The position numbers and the translations under genes were made by a program. A DNA stretch of 64,000 nucleotides, from assembly GCA_900766185.1 (NCBI GenBank), contig CAAFUL010000090.1:1-64000 (forward strand), written 5' to 3'. Shown one piece after another: positions 9,337 to 18,659 of the stretch (positions are counted from its first letter, which is position 1; each line of letters opens with the position of its first letter). This DNA is from an uncultured Johnsonella sp. (GTDB taxonomy: Bacteria; Bacillota; Clostridia; Lachnospirales; Lachnospiraceae). Below the pieces are notes generated by a model. That model was not told the origin of the DNA. It saw only the letters and a list, made by a program, of their open reading frames with translations, and ran no database searches.

Positions 9337-10875
9337 ATGAAAAGAGCATGTGGGGTACTTTTACCCATATCAAGTTTGCCGAGTCCCTACGGTATAGGGA
9401 CATTTTCAAAAGAAGCATATGAGTTTGTGGATCATTTGAGCAAAGCCGGTCAAAGTTACTGGCAGATACTTCCTCTTGGTCCTACCTCATACGGTGATTC
9501 ACCCTATCAAAGTTTAAGCGCTTTTGCAGGGAATTTATATTACATAGATCTTGATAAGCTCGTGGAAGAAGAGCTGTTGGACAAGGAAGATCTTGATGAT
9601 ATAGAGTGGTTTGATAATGAAAGTTATATAGACTATGGAAGACTATATGACAACAGAGAAAGATTACTGAAAAAAGCATATACAAAATTCAAGAAAACTC
9701 TTGATGAGGAAACTGTACTTAAGTTTAATGAACAAATAGAAGGGCTTTTAGAAGAAACAAAGACCTACTGTCTCTATCAGGCAATAAAAAACGAGCAGGA
9801 AGGAAAGTCTTGGGATCTTTGGGAAGAGGAGCTTCGCTGCTTTGATAAAGAGGCTGTGGAAAAAGCAAAGCTAAGGCTTAAAGAAGAAATAGACTTTTTT
9901 TGCTGGGTACAGACAGTGTTTAACAGGCAATGGTATGAACTTAAAAAATATGCTAATGATAAGGGCATAGAGATAATAGGTGATATGCCTATATATGTGG
10001 CTTTTGACTCTGCCGAAGCATGGAGTAAGGCTGAGCTTTTCCTTTTTGATGAGGAACATATGCCAAAAGTTGTTGCCGGCTGTCCGCCTGATTACTTTGC
10101 AAAAGATGGGCAACTTTGGGGAAATCCTTTGTATAATTGGGACTATCATAAGAAAAATTCTTATGAATGGTGGATCAAGAGACTTGAGTATGCCTTATCG
10201 GTTTATGATTATGTAAGAGTTGACCATTTCAGGGCATTTGATGAGTTTTATGCAATAGAGTTCGGAGCAAAGAATGCTATAGAAGGAACATGGAATAAAG
10301 GTCCGGGCATGGATATATTTAATAAGATGACCGAGTATTTCCAAAAAAAGTATCCTAAGAAATATGAAGAAGGTTTGCCTATTATAGCCGAGGATCTTGG
10401 ACTTATGACGGACAGCGTAATAAAACTTGTGGAAGATTCCGGATTTCCTGCTATGAAGGTTTTGGAATTTGCCTATGACCAAAACCCTGAGAATATGTAT
10501 TTACCACATAATTATGTAAGGAACTGTGTGGCATACACCGGAACTCATGATAACTCACCTCTTAGAGCATGGTTTGAGACCTTATCGGAAAATGACAGGC
10601 TTTACATGATAAGATATCAAGGCAGTGAGAATACTCCTTATGAATATCTGCATTGGGATTCAATAAGAACAGTGCTCTCGAGCATAGCGGATACGGTTAT
10701 AATCCCCATGCAAGACTACCTTGGCTTAGGTGAAGAATCTCGCATAAATACTCCAAGTACCATGGGAAACAACTGGAAGTGGAGAATGAAGAAGGATGAG
10801 TTTGGCGAGGATCTGATATGGCATATTGATATGTTAAGCGGTATATATGGAAGGCATAGGAGCAAATATACATAA
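9337..10875 (+). CDS. malQ: 4-alpha-glucanotransferase (GH77, amylomaltase)
   Basis: A 512-residue protein, the usual length for bacterial MalQ. It begins MKRACGVLLPISSLPSPYGIG (first 21 residues abbreviated in families as RxxGVLLPISSLPS) and contains the GH77 signatures SYWQILPLGPTSYGDSPYQS, YVRVDHFRAFDEFYAI (nucleophile Asp), IIAEDLG (acid/base Glu) and YTGTHDNSPLRAW. It transfers maltodextrin segments between glucans in glycogen or starch metabolism. It is last in the glgB-mscS-malQ group. Confidence 0.95.
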   Translation: MKRACGVLLPISSLPSPYGIGTFSKEAYEFVDHLSKAGQSYWQILPLGPTSYGDSPYQSLSAFAGNLYYIDLDKLVEEELLDKEDLDDIEWFDNESYIDYGRLYDNRERLLKKAYTKFKKTLDEETVLKFNEQIEGLLEETKTYCLYQAIKNEQEGKSWDLWEEELRCFDKEAVEKAKLRLKEEIDFFCWVQTVFNRQWYELKKYANDKGIEIIGDMPIYVAFDSAEAWSKAELFLFDEEHMPKVVAGCPPDYFAKDGQLWGNPLYNWDYHKKNSYEWWIKRLEYALSVYDYVRVDHFRAFDEFYAIEFGAKNAIEGTWNKGPGMDIFNKMTEYFQKKYPKKYEEGLPIIAEDLGLMTDSVIKLVEDSGFPAMKVLEFAYDQNPENMYLPHNYVRNCVAYTGTHDNSPLRAWFETLSENDRLYMIRYQGSENTPYEYLHWDSIRTVLSSIADTVIIPMQDYLGLGEESRINTPSTMGNNWKWRMKKDEFGEDLIWHIDMLSGIYGRHRSKYT

Positions 10876-10905
10876 AAGGTTAGATGTTTATAAATAATCT
10901 TTTAA
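10874..10905 (+). terminator. Weak terminator-like hairpin after malQ
   Basis: AAAAGGTTA (10874-10882) can pair with TAATCTTTT (10895-10903) with one G-T pair, and the 3' arm ends in a short T run. The stem is AT-rich and weak, so this is tentative. Confidence 0.4.
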
Positions 10906-10925
10906 TATACCGATAGCATTTTTTA

Positions 10926-10954
10926 TTGAAAAAGTAGTTTTTATAGAGTACAAT
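10926..10954 (+). promoter_or_regulatory. Sigma-A promoter for the MarR gene
   Basis: TTGAAA at 10926-10931 and TACAAT at 10949-10954 are separated by 17 bases, followed by a short leader to the GTG start at 10990. It fits the vegetative consensus well. Confidence 0.6.
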
Positions 10955-10989
10955 AGACTGGCTGATTATGTTTATAGAGAGAGGTATGT

Positions 10990-11442
10990 GTGGATAAGTA
11001 TAGCCGGCTTGATGAAGTCTTAGTAAGTTTATTTAATGATATAGTCGAGATAGAGACTAGGGCGATTATTGAGTCTGATTTTTCTGATATTACCAATAAT
11101 GATATGCATGTCATAGATGCTATAGGTATAGGTGTAAAAAAGAATATGTCCACTGTAGCTGCCCGGCTGTCAGTAACAATAGGCTCTCTTACCACAGCCG
11201 TCAATGCTTTGGTAAGGAAGGGCTATGTCAAGAGGGAAAGGGGTATAGAGGACAAGAGACTTGTCTATATAGAACTGTCGGAAAAGGGAAAACTTGCCTT
11301 TATGAAGCACAGAGAGTTTCATAAAAATATGGTAAATTCCATGATTGACGGTTTGTCGGATTATGAGGTAAAACTTGTAACGGATGCACTTTTTAAGGTG
11401 CAGGCATGGCTTAATAAATCCTACCCTAAAAAGAATCATTAG
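10990..11442 (+). CDS. MarR family transcriptional regulator
   Basis: A 150-residue winged-helix protein. The recognition-helix region (MSTVAARLSVTIGSLTTAVNALVRKGYVKR) and wing (ERGIEDKRLVYIELSEKG) are clear MarR features. GTG 10990 is used; an ATG at 10986 is in another frame. There is a vegetative promoter upstream. The target genes and ligand are unknown. A lipoprotein gene follows about 60 bases later with its own ribosome binding site. Confidence 0.88.
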   Translation: MDKYSRLDEVLVSLFNDIVEIETRAIIESDFSDITNNDMHVIDAIGIGVKKNMSTVAARLSVTIGSLTTAVNALVRKGYVKRERGIEDKRLVYIELSEKGKLAFMKHREFHKNMVNSMIDGLSDYEVKLVTDALFKVQAWLNKSYPKKNH

Positions 11443-11500
11443 TAGCAAAGTAGAGTTAAAATACTTATAAACTAATAAGAGTAGTAAGGAGAAATAATTC

Positions 11501-12031
11501 ATGGTAAAGTTTTGTAAGAGAATAATTGTGGCACTTATGGTTGTCGGAATGGTGTTTGCGCTTGCGGCATGTTCAAAAAGCACTGTAGAAGAGGAGACTA
11601 TTCAAAGTGATGCTATGCCTGTAGAGGGAGAGACGGGAGGAAGAGAGGACAAGGTACCCGATCCCAATGCACCTGTGCTTACCGTGGTATCAATATACAC
11701 TAAGGATGATACTACCGGTGGAATTGATAAAGAGATGGATTCTATAGATACCGCTGAACTTGATGCCAATCTTTTATTGCAAAAGCTTATAGAGTTCGGT
11801 GTTCTGCCCGCTGATACCACGATGCTGTCTTTTAATTTGGAAGATAATAAAAAGGCAACTTTGGACTTGTCGGCTTTAGATACCGCTGATAAGAGAACGC
11901 TTGTGGCAGTGGCTAACACATATATAGAGAATTATGAGCTTGATGCAATAACTATTAAGGTTCAAGGAAAAGCCACAGACGAAACAACTGATGTACAGTA
12001 CAATTTGGACTATGAAAAGGTTACAAAATAA
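11501..12031 (+). CDS. GerMN-like lipoprotein
   Basis: A 176-residue protein with an N-terminal lipoprotein signal (basic start, hydrophobic stretch, lipobox ALAAC with Cys near residue 24), an acidic linker, and a small domain (about residues 60-175) with VLTVVSIYTKDD... and DANLLLQKLIEFGVLP that resembles the GerMN (sporulation and spore germination) domain of Firmicutes lipoproteins. It is probably anchored on the outer face of the membrane. Function is unknown. A terminator hairpin follows at 12071. Confidence 0.65.
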   Translation: MVKFCKRIIVALMVVGMVFALAACSKSTVEEETIQSDAMPVEGETGGREDKVPDPNAPVLTVVSIYTKDDTTGGIDKEMDSIDTAELDANLLLQKLIEFGVLPADTTMLSFNLEDNKKATLDLSALDTADKRTLVAVANTYIENYELDAITIKVQGKATDETTDVQYNLDYEKVTK

Positions 12032-12070
12032 TGACAAATAGCTTACTGAAACTGTAACGATTTATAGAAT

Positions 12071-12100
12071 AAGAGGGCAGGTATACCAGGCTCTCTTTTC
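12071..12100 (+). terminator. Terminator upstream of metG
   Basis: AAGAGGGC (12071-12078) pairs with GCTCTCTT (12090-12097) with one G-T pair, followed by TTC. It separates the lipoprotein gene from metG. I looked for T-box features in this leader and found none. Confidence 0.5.
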
Positions 12101-12135
12101 TAATTTTAGGATACCAAGGTTAAGAAGGAGATACT

Positions 12136-14124
12136 ATGTCTACACATAAGGATAAGAAAATATTTGCTATGACTACAGCTATTGCCTATGCTTCGGGAAA
12201 GCCCCATATAGGCAATACTTACGAGATAATAATGGCTGATGCCATTGCCAGATTTAAAAGATTTGAAGGTTATGATGTATTTTTTCAGACAGGTACGGAC
12301 GAGCACGGACAGAAGATAGAATTAAAGGCAAAAGAAGCCGGAAAAGATCCGCAGACCTTTGTAGATGAGACCAGTGCCGTTATTAAAGAAATATGGGATA
12401 TGATGAATACCTCATATGATAAGTTTATAAGAACTACCGATAAAGAGCATAAGAGGATAGTCCAGGATATATTTAAGAAGTTATATGAACAAGGTGATAT
12501 ATATAAAGGACATTATGAAGGGCTTTACTGTACTCCCTGTGAGTCTTTTTTTACAGAGGCACAGCTTGTTGACGGACGCTGTCCTGACTGCGGCAGAGAA
12601 GTGCAGCCGGCTAAGGAAGAGGCGTATTTTTTCAAAATGAGTAAGTATGCCGACAGGCTTATAGAGCATATAAATACACATCCTGAATTTATACAGCCGG
12701 TATCGAGAAAAAATGAAATGATGAATAATTTCCTGCTCCCCGGACTTCAGGATCTGTGTGTCTCAAGAACAAGTTTCAGCTGGGGTATACCCGTAACTTT
12801 TGATGAGGGTCATGTAACCTATGTATGGCTTGATGCACTCAGTAATTATATTACCGGACTCGGATATGAGTGTTATAAAGAAAGTGCGGAAAATTTCAAA
12901 AAGTATTGGCCCGAAGATCTGCACCTTATAGGTAAGGACATAGTAAGATTCCATACCATATATTGGCCTATATTCCTTATGGCACTTGGTGTGGAGCTGC
13001 CTAAGCAGGTATTCGGACATCCATGGCTTTTACTTGGAGAGGGTAAGATGAGCAAGTCCAAGGGAAATGTCCTATATGCCGATACCTTGGTTAAGCTTTT
13101 CGGAGTTGATGCCGTAAGGTATTTTGTCTTGCATGAGATGCCCTATGACAGAGACGGTATTATAAGCATAGATTTGATTGTGGAAAGATATAATTCCGAG
13201 CTTGCCAATGTACTTGGAAACCTTGTAAGTCGTACCATATCCATGTCAAACAAATACTTTGAGGGAGTGGTATCAAGAGGGCTTGATAGTGCAGACAGCG
13301 AGGAAGATAAGGCACTTGATAAAGACCTTATAGATTTGGTAAGCACTACAGCTGCCAAAGTTTCTGAAAAGATGGAAAGATTCAGGGTTGCCGATGCTAT
13401 CAGTGAAATCTGGAATATATTTAAAAGATCCAATAAATATATAGATGAGACCTATCCTTGGGTACTTGCAAAGGACGAGGAGAGGAAAGAAAGACTTAAG
13501 ACCGTACTTTATAATCTTACGGAATCAATACTTATAGGTGCAAGCCTGCTTGAAAGCTTTATGCCTGATACTTCCAAAGCTATACTTGCACAGCTTAATG
13601 CCGAAAGAAGAGATTATGAAGATTTGGGTAAGTTCGGACTTATAGACAGCCTAAAGGTTACAGAAAAGCCTTCTATACTTTTTGCAAGACTTGAACTTGA
13701 TAAGGTATTGGATGAGTATAAAGCCATAAGCGGTATAGAGGATACTCCTGCAGAGAATGAAAAAGAGCAGGAAGAGGGAATGGATATAGAGGCGAAGGCG
13801 GAAGTAGAGTATGAGGATTTTGACAAACTTCAAATACAAGTAGGTGAGATAGTACATTGTGAGGAAGTTAAAAAATCAAAGAAGCTTTTATGTTCACAAA
13901 TAAAAATAGGCTCAACTACCAGACAGATACTAAGCGGAATCAAGGCTTGGTACAAACCGGAAGATCTTATAGGTAAGAAGGTACTTGTGCTTGTAAACTT
14001 AAAACCCAGACAGATAGCCGGACTTACATCTGAAGGCATGGTGCTTTGTGCCGAGGATAACGAGGGTAATCTTTCAATAGTTTCACCGGAAAAGAATATG
14101 AGGTCGGGAGCCTATGTCTGCTAA
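12136..14124 (+). CDS. metG: Methionyl-tRNA synthetase
   Basis: A 662-residue class I synthetase that charges tRNA-Met. The HIGH-type motif is in AYASGKPHIGN, the zinc knuckle is CTPCESFF...CPDCGRE, the KMSKS motif is GKMSKSKGNVLY, and the last about 105 residues form a C-terminal tRNA-binding OB fold (DFDKLQIQVGEIVHCEEVKKS) that dimerises the enzyme. The start has AAGAAGGAG before it. traX overlaps its 3' end by 11 bases, followed by tatD and rsmA, an order like the metG-tatD-rsmA cluster of many Firmicutes. Confidence 0.97.
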   Translation: MSTHKDKKIFAMTTAIAYASGKPHIGNTYEIIMADAIARFKRFEGYDVFFQTGTDEHGQKIELKAKEAGKDPQTFVDETSAVIKEIWDMMNTSYDKFIRTTDKEHKRIVQDIFKKLYEQGDIYKGHYEGLYCTPCESFFTEAQLVDGRCPDCGREVQPAKEEAYFFKMSKYADRLIEHINTHPEFIQPVSRKNEMMNNFLLPGLQDLCVSRTSFSWGIPVTFDEGHVTYVWLDALSNYITGLGYECYKESAENFKKYWPEDLHLIGKDIVRFHTIYWPIFLMALGVELPKQVFGHPWLLLGEGKMSKSKGNVLYADTLVKLFGVDAVRYFVLHEMPYDRDGIISIDLIVERYNSELANVLGNLVSRTISMSNKYFEGVVSRGLDSADSEEDKALDKDLIDLVSTTAAKVSEKMERFRVADAISEIWNIFKRSNKYIDETYPWVLAKDEERKERLKTVLYNLTESILIGASLLESFMPDTSKAILAQLNAERRDYEDLGKFGLIDSLKVTEKPSILFARLELDKVLDEYKAISGIEDTPAENEKEQEEGMDIEAKAEVEYEDFDKLQIQVGEIVHCEEVKKSKKLLCSQIKIGSTTRQILSGIKAWYKPEDLIGKKVLVLVNLKPRQIAGLTSEGMVLCAEDNEGNLSIVSPEKNMRSGAYVC

Positions 14125-14824
14125 TAAATATAAGGTACTTACCTTATCATCTCTTAAGTGGATCGCCCTTATTACTATGTTAATAGACCATATAGCGGCT
14201 ACAATGATGCCTTATTGCAATATAGTACAGAAGCTTACAAATATAAATATGGCTATAGTCTATGCCGTTATGAGGGGTATAGGAAGGCTATCCTTTCCGA
14301 TATTTTGTTTTTGTATAGTTGAGGGATTTGTTCATACAAGGAATGTAAAGAAATACTTGATAAGACTTTTTATATTTGCGTTAATAACGGAGCCTATATA
14401 TGACCTTGCATTTTTTGGAAGAGCACTTTACCTCGACTATCAAAATGTGCTTTGGACTTTTTTGATATCAATGCTTATGCTTATGGCAGTGAAAAAGTAC
14501 AGTCAAAGCATTTTATTAAAAGTTATAATAATTTTGATTTTTGCACTTATTGCATGGCTTTTAAAAACAGATTATTCATACATTGGTGTTATAATAGTAG
14601 CGATATACTATTTGTATAGAGAAAAAAATTGGGTGAAGCTTGGTGCAACCGCAATTTTATTTTTGGATATGGCAGTAATAGGTGCAGCACTTACCTGCCT
14701 TTATAACGGTGAAAAGGGTAAGGGGCTTAAGTATTTATTTTATGTATTTTACCCGGCACATTTGCTGTTGCTTTATATTATCAGCAGCAATATATCGGAT
14801 TATTTAAAAGTATTTACTAAATAA
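14114..14824 (+). CDS. TraX family membrane protein
   Basis: A 236-residue multi-pass protein with about 6-7 hydrophobic segments. It begins after a short lead with LSSLKWIALITMLIDHIAA, the first-helix motif (K...A...M..DH) of the TraX family, which includes the F-pilin acetylase and related acyltransferase-like proteins. In Firmicutes these are chromosomal and their acceptor is unknown. It overlaps the end of metG, so it is translationally coupled to it. Confidence 0.8.
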   Translation: MSANKYKVLTLSSLKWIALITMLIDHIAATMMPYCNIVQKLTNINMAIVYAVMRGIGRLSFPIFCFCIVEGFVHTRNVKKYLIRLFIFALITEPIYDLAFFGRALYLDYQNVLWTFLISMLMLMAVKKYSQSILLKVIIILIFALIAWLLKTDYSYIGVIIVAIYYLYREKNWVKLGATAILFLDMAVIGAALTCLYNGEKGKGLKYLFYVFYPAHLLLLYIISSNISDYLKVFTK

Positions 14825-15073
14825 ATATTTGCTGTGCGTTTAGTTTAGTATTTCGTAAATTATAAAAAACGGCTATAATGAGCTTTGGATTTACCCGGTG
14901 CATAGTTTTGGTATACTTATTTTGCGGATCATGAATCGGGCTGTCGATTATTATTTTAGATTAGCCTTTTGTCTTGGGGTACTTGTAAAATTTATTGGAG
15001 TCAGCGAAGTTATTTTACGAAGACAGATTACAGTTTTGCCGAATATTTTAAGAAGCGTGGAAGGAAAGTTTTT
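14825..15073 (+). other. Intergenic region before tatD, with a 22-base match to repeat family B
   Basis: About 250 bases. It contains the 22-base string at 14905-14926 (GTTTTGGTATACTTATTTTG and two more bases), which also occurs, inverted, in the large hairpin repeat at 53305-53471. The rest shows no convincing gene. An open frame running from 14969 into tatD lacks a start with a ribosome binding site. Confidence 0.4.
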
Positions 15074-15844
15074 ATGGGAATTATAGATACACATAGTCAT
15101 TATAATGATGAGGCTTTTGACGAAGACAGAGAAGAACTGTTATTAAGTCTGCCGACCAAGGGTATAGACAGAGTGGTAAATATAGCGGTAGATATTGAAA
15201 GCTCTAAGGAATGTATAGAATTGGCCGATAAGTATGACTATATATATGCTACTGTAGGCGTACACCCGTCTTATGTGCATGAAATGCAAAGTGACTACAT
15301 AGAAAAACTTAAAGATTTGGCAAAGCATGAGAAAGTAGTGGCTATAGCCGAGATAGGTTTGGATTATTACTGGAGTACCGAGCATAAAGAAAAGCAAAAG
15401 GAAGAGTTTGTAAGGCAGCTTGAACTTGCTAAGGAGCTTGGACTTACTGCGGTAATACACTCAAGAGATGCGGCAAAGGATAGCTTTGATATTATAAAAA
15501 ACTATGCCAAAGAACTGAATATAGTTATGCACTGCTATTCCTACAGTTTGGAAATGGCAAAGGAGTACTTAAAACTGGGAGTTTACTTTGGAATAGGCGG
15601 TGTAGCCACATATAAGAATGCCCCTAAGCTAAAAGAGGTTATAGAGTATCTGCCTATGGAAAGCATGGTTTTGGAGACGGATTGCCCATATCTTAGCCCG
15701 GTGCCTTACAGGGGGAAGAGAAATGAGTCCTCATACATACCGTACATAGTAAATGCCATATCCGATATAAAGGCATTCAGTCCTGAGTATATTATAGAAA
15801 AGACTTCGGAAAATGCACATAGATTATATCCTAAGTTAAGGTAG
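15074..15844 (+). CDS. tatD: TatD family metal-dependent DNase/hydrolase
   Basis: A 256-residue TIM-barrel hydrolase. Metal ligands are visible in DTHSHYNDEAFD (HxH), AEIGLDYYW (Glu), VIHSRDA, MHCYSYS and ETDCPYLSPVPYRGKRNE (Asp). The family has Mg-dependent 3'-5' exonuclease or DNA-repair activity. ATG 15074, preceded by GGAAGGAAAG, gives the standard N-terminus; upstream in-frame codons would only add a nonhomologous tail. It is immediately followed by rsmA, as in many Firmicutes. Confidence 0.92.
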   Translation: MGIIDTHSHYNDEAFDEDREELLLSLPTKGIDRVVNIAVDIESSKECIELADKYDYIYATVGVHPSYVHEMQSDYIEKLKDLAKHEKVVAIAEIGLDYYWSTEHKEKQKEEFVRQLELAKELGLTAVIHSRDAAKDSFDIIKNYAKELNIVMHCYSYSLEMAKEYLKLGVYFGIGGVATYKNAPKLKEVIEYLPMESMVLETDCPYLSPVPYRGKRNESSYIPYIVNAISDIKAFSPEYIIEKTSENAHRLYPKLR

Positions 15845-15850
15845 GTGTGG

Positions 15851-16720
15851 ATGAAGAAAAGGATGATAGAAAAAGCATCGGATACTATAGACATCATAAA
15901 GGAGCACGGCTTTGTATTTCAAAAAAAATACGGTCAGAACTTTCTTATAGATACTCATGTGCTTGATAAGATTATCAGTGCGGCAGATATAAGTAAGGAA
16001 GATGTGGTTATAGAGATAGGACCGGGTATAGGTGTGCTTAGTCAGCGCATAGCACAAAAGGCTCATAAGCTTATAGCAATAGAAATAGATAAAAATTTAA
16101 TGCCTATACTCACAAAGACTTTATTTGATTATGAAAATGTAGTATTATTAAATGAGGATGTATTAAAAGTTGATTTGGAAGCGCTTATAGAAAAAGAGGC
16201 TGAGGGTAGAAGGGTAAAGGTGGTGGCAAATTTACCTTACTATATTACCACTCCTATAATTATGGACTTGCTTGAAAGAAAGCTAAAACTCGATAGTATA
16301 ACCGTAATGATACAAAAGGAGGTGGCACAAAGGCTTATAGCAAAGCCGGGTACGAAAGAATACGGTGCAATATCACTTGCGGTGGCATATTATACCGAGG
16401 CAAAAATTGTGGCTAATGTTCCTCCCAATTCATTTATCCCAAGACCGGCTGTATCTTCTGCGGTCGTAAGATTAAAATTACATGAGCTAAAACCTTTTAA
16501 GCCCAAAGATGAAAAGCTTATGTTTAACCTTATCAGAGCTTCTTTTAATCAACGAAGGAAGACTTTGCAAAACGGACTTAATAATGCGGCAGGTCTTAGT
16601 TTTACCAAGGAGGAGATCGCCAAGGCGATTTCTTTGGCAGGACTGGATGAGCGAGTTAGGGGAGAGACTCTTGGTTTAGAGGATTTTGTGGTTTTAAGTG
16701 ATTGTTTAAGTAAACTTTAG
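15851..16720 (+). CDS. rsmA: 16S rRNA (adenine1518/1519-N6) dimethyltransferase
   Basis: A 289-residue KsgA/RsmA methyltransferase. Visible are KKYGQNFLID, the SAM-binding EIGPGIGVLSQRIA, and the catalytic NLPYYITTPI (NLPY). It dimethylates the two adjacent adenines in helix 45 of 16S rRNA during 30S maturation. ATG 15851 is chosen; GTG 15845, immediately after the tatD stop, is in frame and possible. Confidence 0.96.
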   Translation: MKKRMIEKASDTIDIIKEHGFVFQKKYGQNFLIDTHVLDKIISAADISKEDVVIEIGPGIGVLSQRIAQKAHKLIAIEIDKNLMPILTKTLFDYENVVLLNEDVLKVDLEALIEKEAEGRRVKVVANLPYYITTPIIMDLLERKLKLDSITVMIQKEVAQRLIAKPGTKEYGAISLAVAYYTEAKIVANVPPNSFIPRPAVSSAVVRLKLHELKPFKPKDEKLMFNLIRASFNQRRKTLQNGLNNAAGLSFTKEEIAKAISLAGLDERVRGETLGLEDFVVLSDCLSKL

Positions 16721-16741
16721 AAAATAATTAGGTAGAAAGTT

Positions 16742-18385
16742 ATGGCAAGAAAGAAAGAAGGAAATAATTTTTTTAATAAATGGGATAAAAGTAAGCTTAT
16801 CATGGTAGCAGTGCCTACAGTAATCATAGTACTACTGTCGGTTGTGTGGGTGAGAGCCATGGTATCTTCAAACAAAAAGCTTGCGGCATCTGAAACAAAG
16901 GCTGTTTCGGAGGGGGAGTCCGCTACGGAAAGTATTCCACAGGCAAATATAGTGCCTGCCGCTGCGGTAGGAGCACCATTTCCCTCATTGTCGGTTGATG
17001 TGGCAACTACAGAGCCGGTCCCTGAAGTTATCAGGTCGGGAACTAACCACCCTATAGTTCATAAGATACAGGAAAGACTTATGAGACTCGGGTTTATGGA
17101 AAATGACGAGCCGACAGAGTACTATGGAGATGTAACCATAGCGGCTGTTAAGGTATTCCAAAGACAGAATAAGCTACCGCAAGACGGTATTATAGGTACG
17201 GATACACTTAACTTGCTTATGTCTGATGATGCCAAGTTTTATGCGGCACAAGAAGGTGATGTGGGTACCGATATAGAGCGTATACAGTCAAGACTTTATG
17301 AGCTTGGTTACCTTGCAGATCAAGGACAGGTAACCGGTACCTATGATGAGAAAACAAGAGATGCCGTATCAAAGTTACAAGAAGTCAATACCTTGGAGCA
17401 AGACGGTAAGGTAGGTATAAAGACTCTTAACCTTATATATTCAGAAGAAATCAAGCCGAATATGCTTGCATACGGTGAAAAAAGCGATGTGGTCATGGCG
17501 ATTCAAAAAAGACTTTTTGAGCTTGGCTATATGACCAGTACTCCTGACGGAAGTTACGGACTTGATACAAGTCTTGCGGTAAAACAGTTCCAGTCAAAGA
17601 ACGATCAGGTGGTAGACGGCTACATAGGACCTTCCACCAGAGCGGCTATTATGTCAGCCGATGCAAAGCCTAACGGACTTGGAGTAGGCGATCAAAGCGA
17701 TCAGGTACATAATATTCAAAAAATGCTTGCAAAGTGGGGATATTTACATCCGGATAACATAACCGGATATTTCGGTGAGGCAACACAGAATGCGGTAAAG
17801 GCATTCCAGAGCAGAAACGGACTTGATTCGGACGGATCGGTAGGAGCGGTCACCATAGCAAAGCTTACCTCAGATAATGTTTTAAGACCTCTTCCAAGTA
17901 CAACCGCAAGGCAAAACCGTGGTGGCAATACAAGAGGCGGAGGCGGCGGAAACGCCGGCGGAGGTAATGCCGGAGGTGGAGGTGGCGGTGGTGCTGCACC
18001 GTCAGGTCCTATATACTCAGGCGGAGGAAGTGTAGGAAATCTTATATCCGTAGCTTCATCCAAGGTGGGAAGCCCTTATGTATGGGGTGCTAAAGGTCCT
18101 AATGCCTTCGACTGTTCAGGTTTTATATACTGGTGTCTTAATAATTCCGGTGTAAGCCAGTCCTATATGACTAGCTCAGGCTGGAGAAATCCGGGAAGAT
18201 ATACCAGAGTAAGTAACTTCTCAGACTTACAAGCGGGTGATATCATAGTAGTTAGCGGCCATGTTGGCTTGGTAGCAGGTGGCGGTCAGATAATAGACGC
18301 TTCATCATCTAACGGAAGAGTTGTGCAAAGATCCCTGGGAGGATGGTGGCAAAGAAACTTTATAGTAGGTTGGAGAATATTCTAA
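16742..18385 (+). CDS. NlpC/P60 cell-wall hydrolase with four peptidoglycan-binding repeats
   Basis: A 547-residue protein: a cytoplasmic tail, one membrane segment (about residues 18-40, LIMVAVPTVIIVLLSVVWV), a linker, four PG_binding_1 repeats (about 105-390, each with a ...LGY/LGF...V..FQ...L..DG.IG..T pattern), a glycine-rich hinge (about 395-425) and a C-terminal NlpC/P60 domain with catalytic Cys in AFDCSGFIYW and His in SGHVGLV. It should sit in the cell wall and cleave gamma-D-Glu to diamino-acid bonds in stem peptides. A terminator follows directly. Confidence 0.93.
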   Translation: MARKKEGNNFFNKWDKSKLIMVAVPTVIIVLLSVVWVRAMVSSNKKLAASETKAVSEGESATESIPQANIVPAAAVGAPFPSLSVDVATTEPVPEVIRSGTNHPIVHKIQERLMRLGFMENDEPTEYYGDVTIAAVKVFQRQNKLPQDGIIGTDTLNLLMSDDAKFYAAQEGDVGTDIERIQSRLYELGYLADQGQVTGTYDEKTRDAVSKLQEVNTLEQDGKVGIKTLNLIYSEEIKPNMLAYGEKSDVVMAIQKRLFELGYMTSTPDGSYGLDTSLAVKQFQSKNDQVVDGYIGPSTRAAIMSADAKPNGLGVGDQSDQVHNIQKMLAKWGYLHPDNITGYFGEATQNAVKAFQSRNGLDSDGSVGAVTIAKLTSDNVLRPLPSTTARQNRGGNTRGGGGGNAGGGNAGGGGGGGAAPSGPIYSGGGSVGNLISVASSKVGSPYVWGAKGPNAFDCSGFIYWCLNNSGVSQSYMTSSGWRNPGRYTRVSNFSDLQAGDIIVVSGHVGLVAGGGQIIDASSSNGRVVQRSLGGWWQRNFIVGWRIF

Positions 18386-18392
18386 GTTAAGA

Positions 18393-18427
18393 TAAAACCC
18401 CCGGCAAATATGCTTGGGGGATTTTTT
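18393..18427 (+). terminator. Terminator after the NlpC/P60 gene
   Basis: CCCCC (18398-18402) pairs with GGGGG (18416-18420), extended by flanking A/T pairs (AAAA upstream, ATTTTTT downstream), and ends in a T run. Confidence 0.7.
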
Positions 18428-18570
18428 AGACATGGATGATTTAAATGTTGCGGCAAGGATAACATTGGAGATGGATAAAGTAAAAATTAGAGATTTGTTT
18501 AAGAAAGAGTAATTTGTAATCTTACTACAAACCTGTTTTAAAAAATCAGAGTAGTTGAATTAAATTTCGA

Positions 18571-18599
18571 TTGTATTTTGTAATGAAGGGTGGTATTAT
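18571..18599 (+). promoter_or_regulatory. Candidate promoter of the toxin-antitoxin-chaperone operon
   Basis: TTGTAT (18571-18576) and TATTAT (18594-18599) are spaced by 17 bases, about 60 bases before the first gene. I saw no palindromic operator nearby. Confidence 0.45.
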
Positions 18600-18659
18600 A
18601 AATAGGCATATCTATCCTTTTTAGAAGATAATATAAAACTTATTGAGAAAGAGTAGAAA

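Noticed and set aside
12032..12135. T-box leader of metG
   Set aside because: The leader is about 100 bases with a plain terminator and no T-box sequence or specifier loop.
14898..15086. 62-codon open frame upstream of tatD
   Set aside because: It overlaps the tatD start in another frame, lacks a ribosome binding site and includes a repeat fragment.
18432..18512. 26-residue open frame before the toxin-antitoxin-chaperone operon
   Set aside because: No ribosome binding site and no recognisable sequence; it directly follows a terminator.
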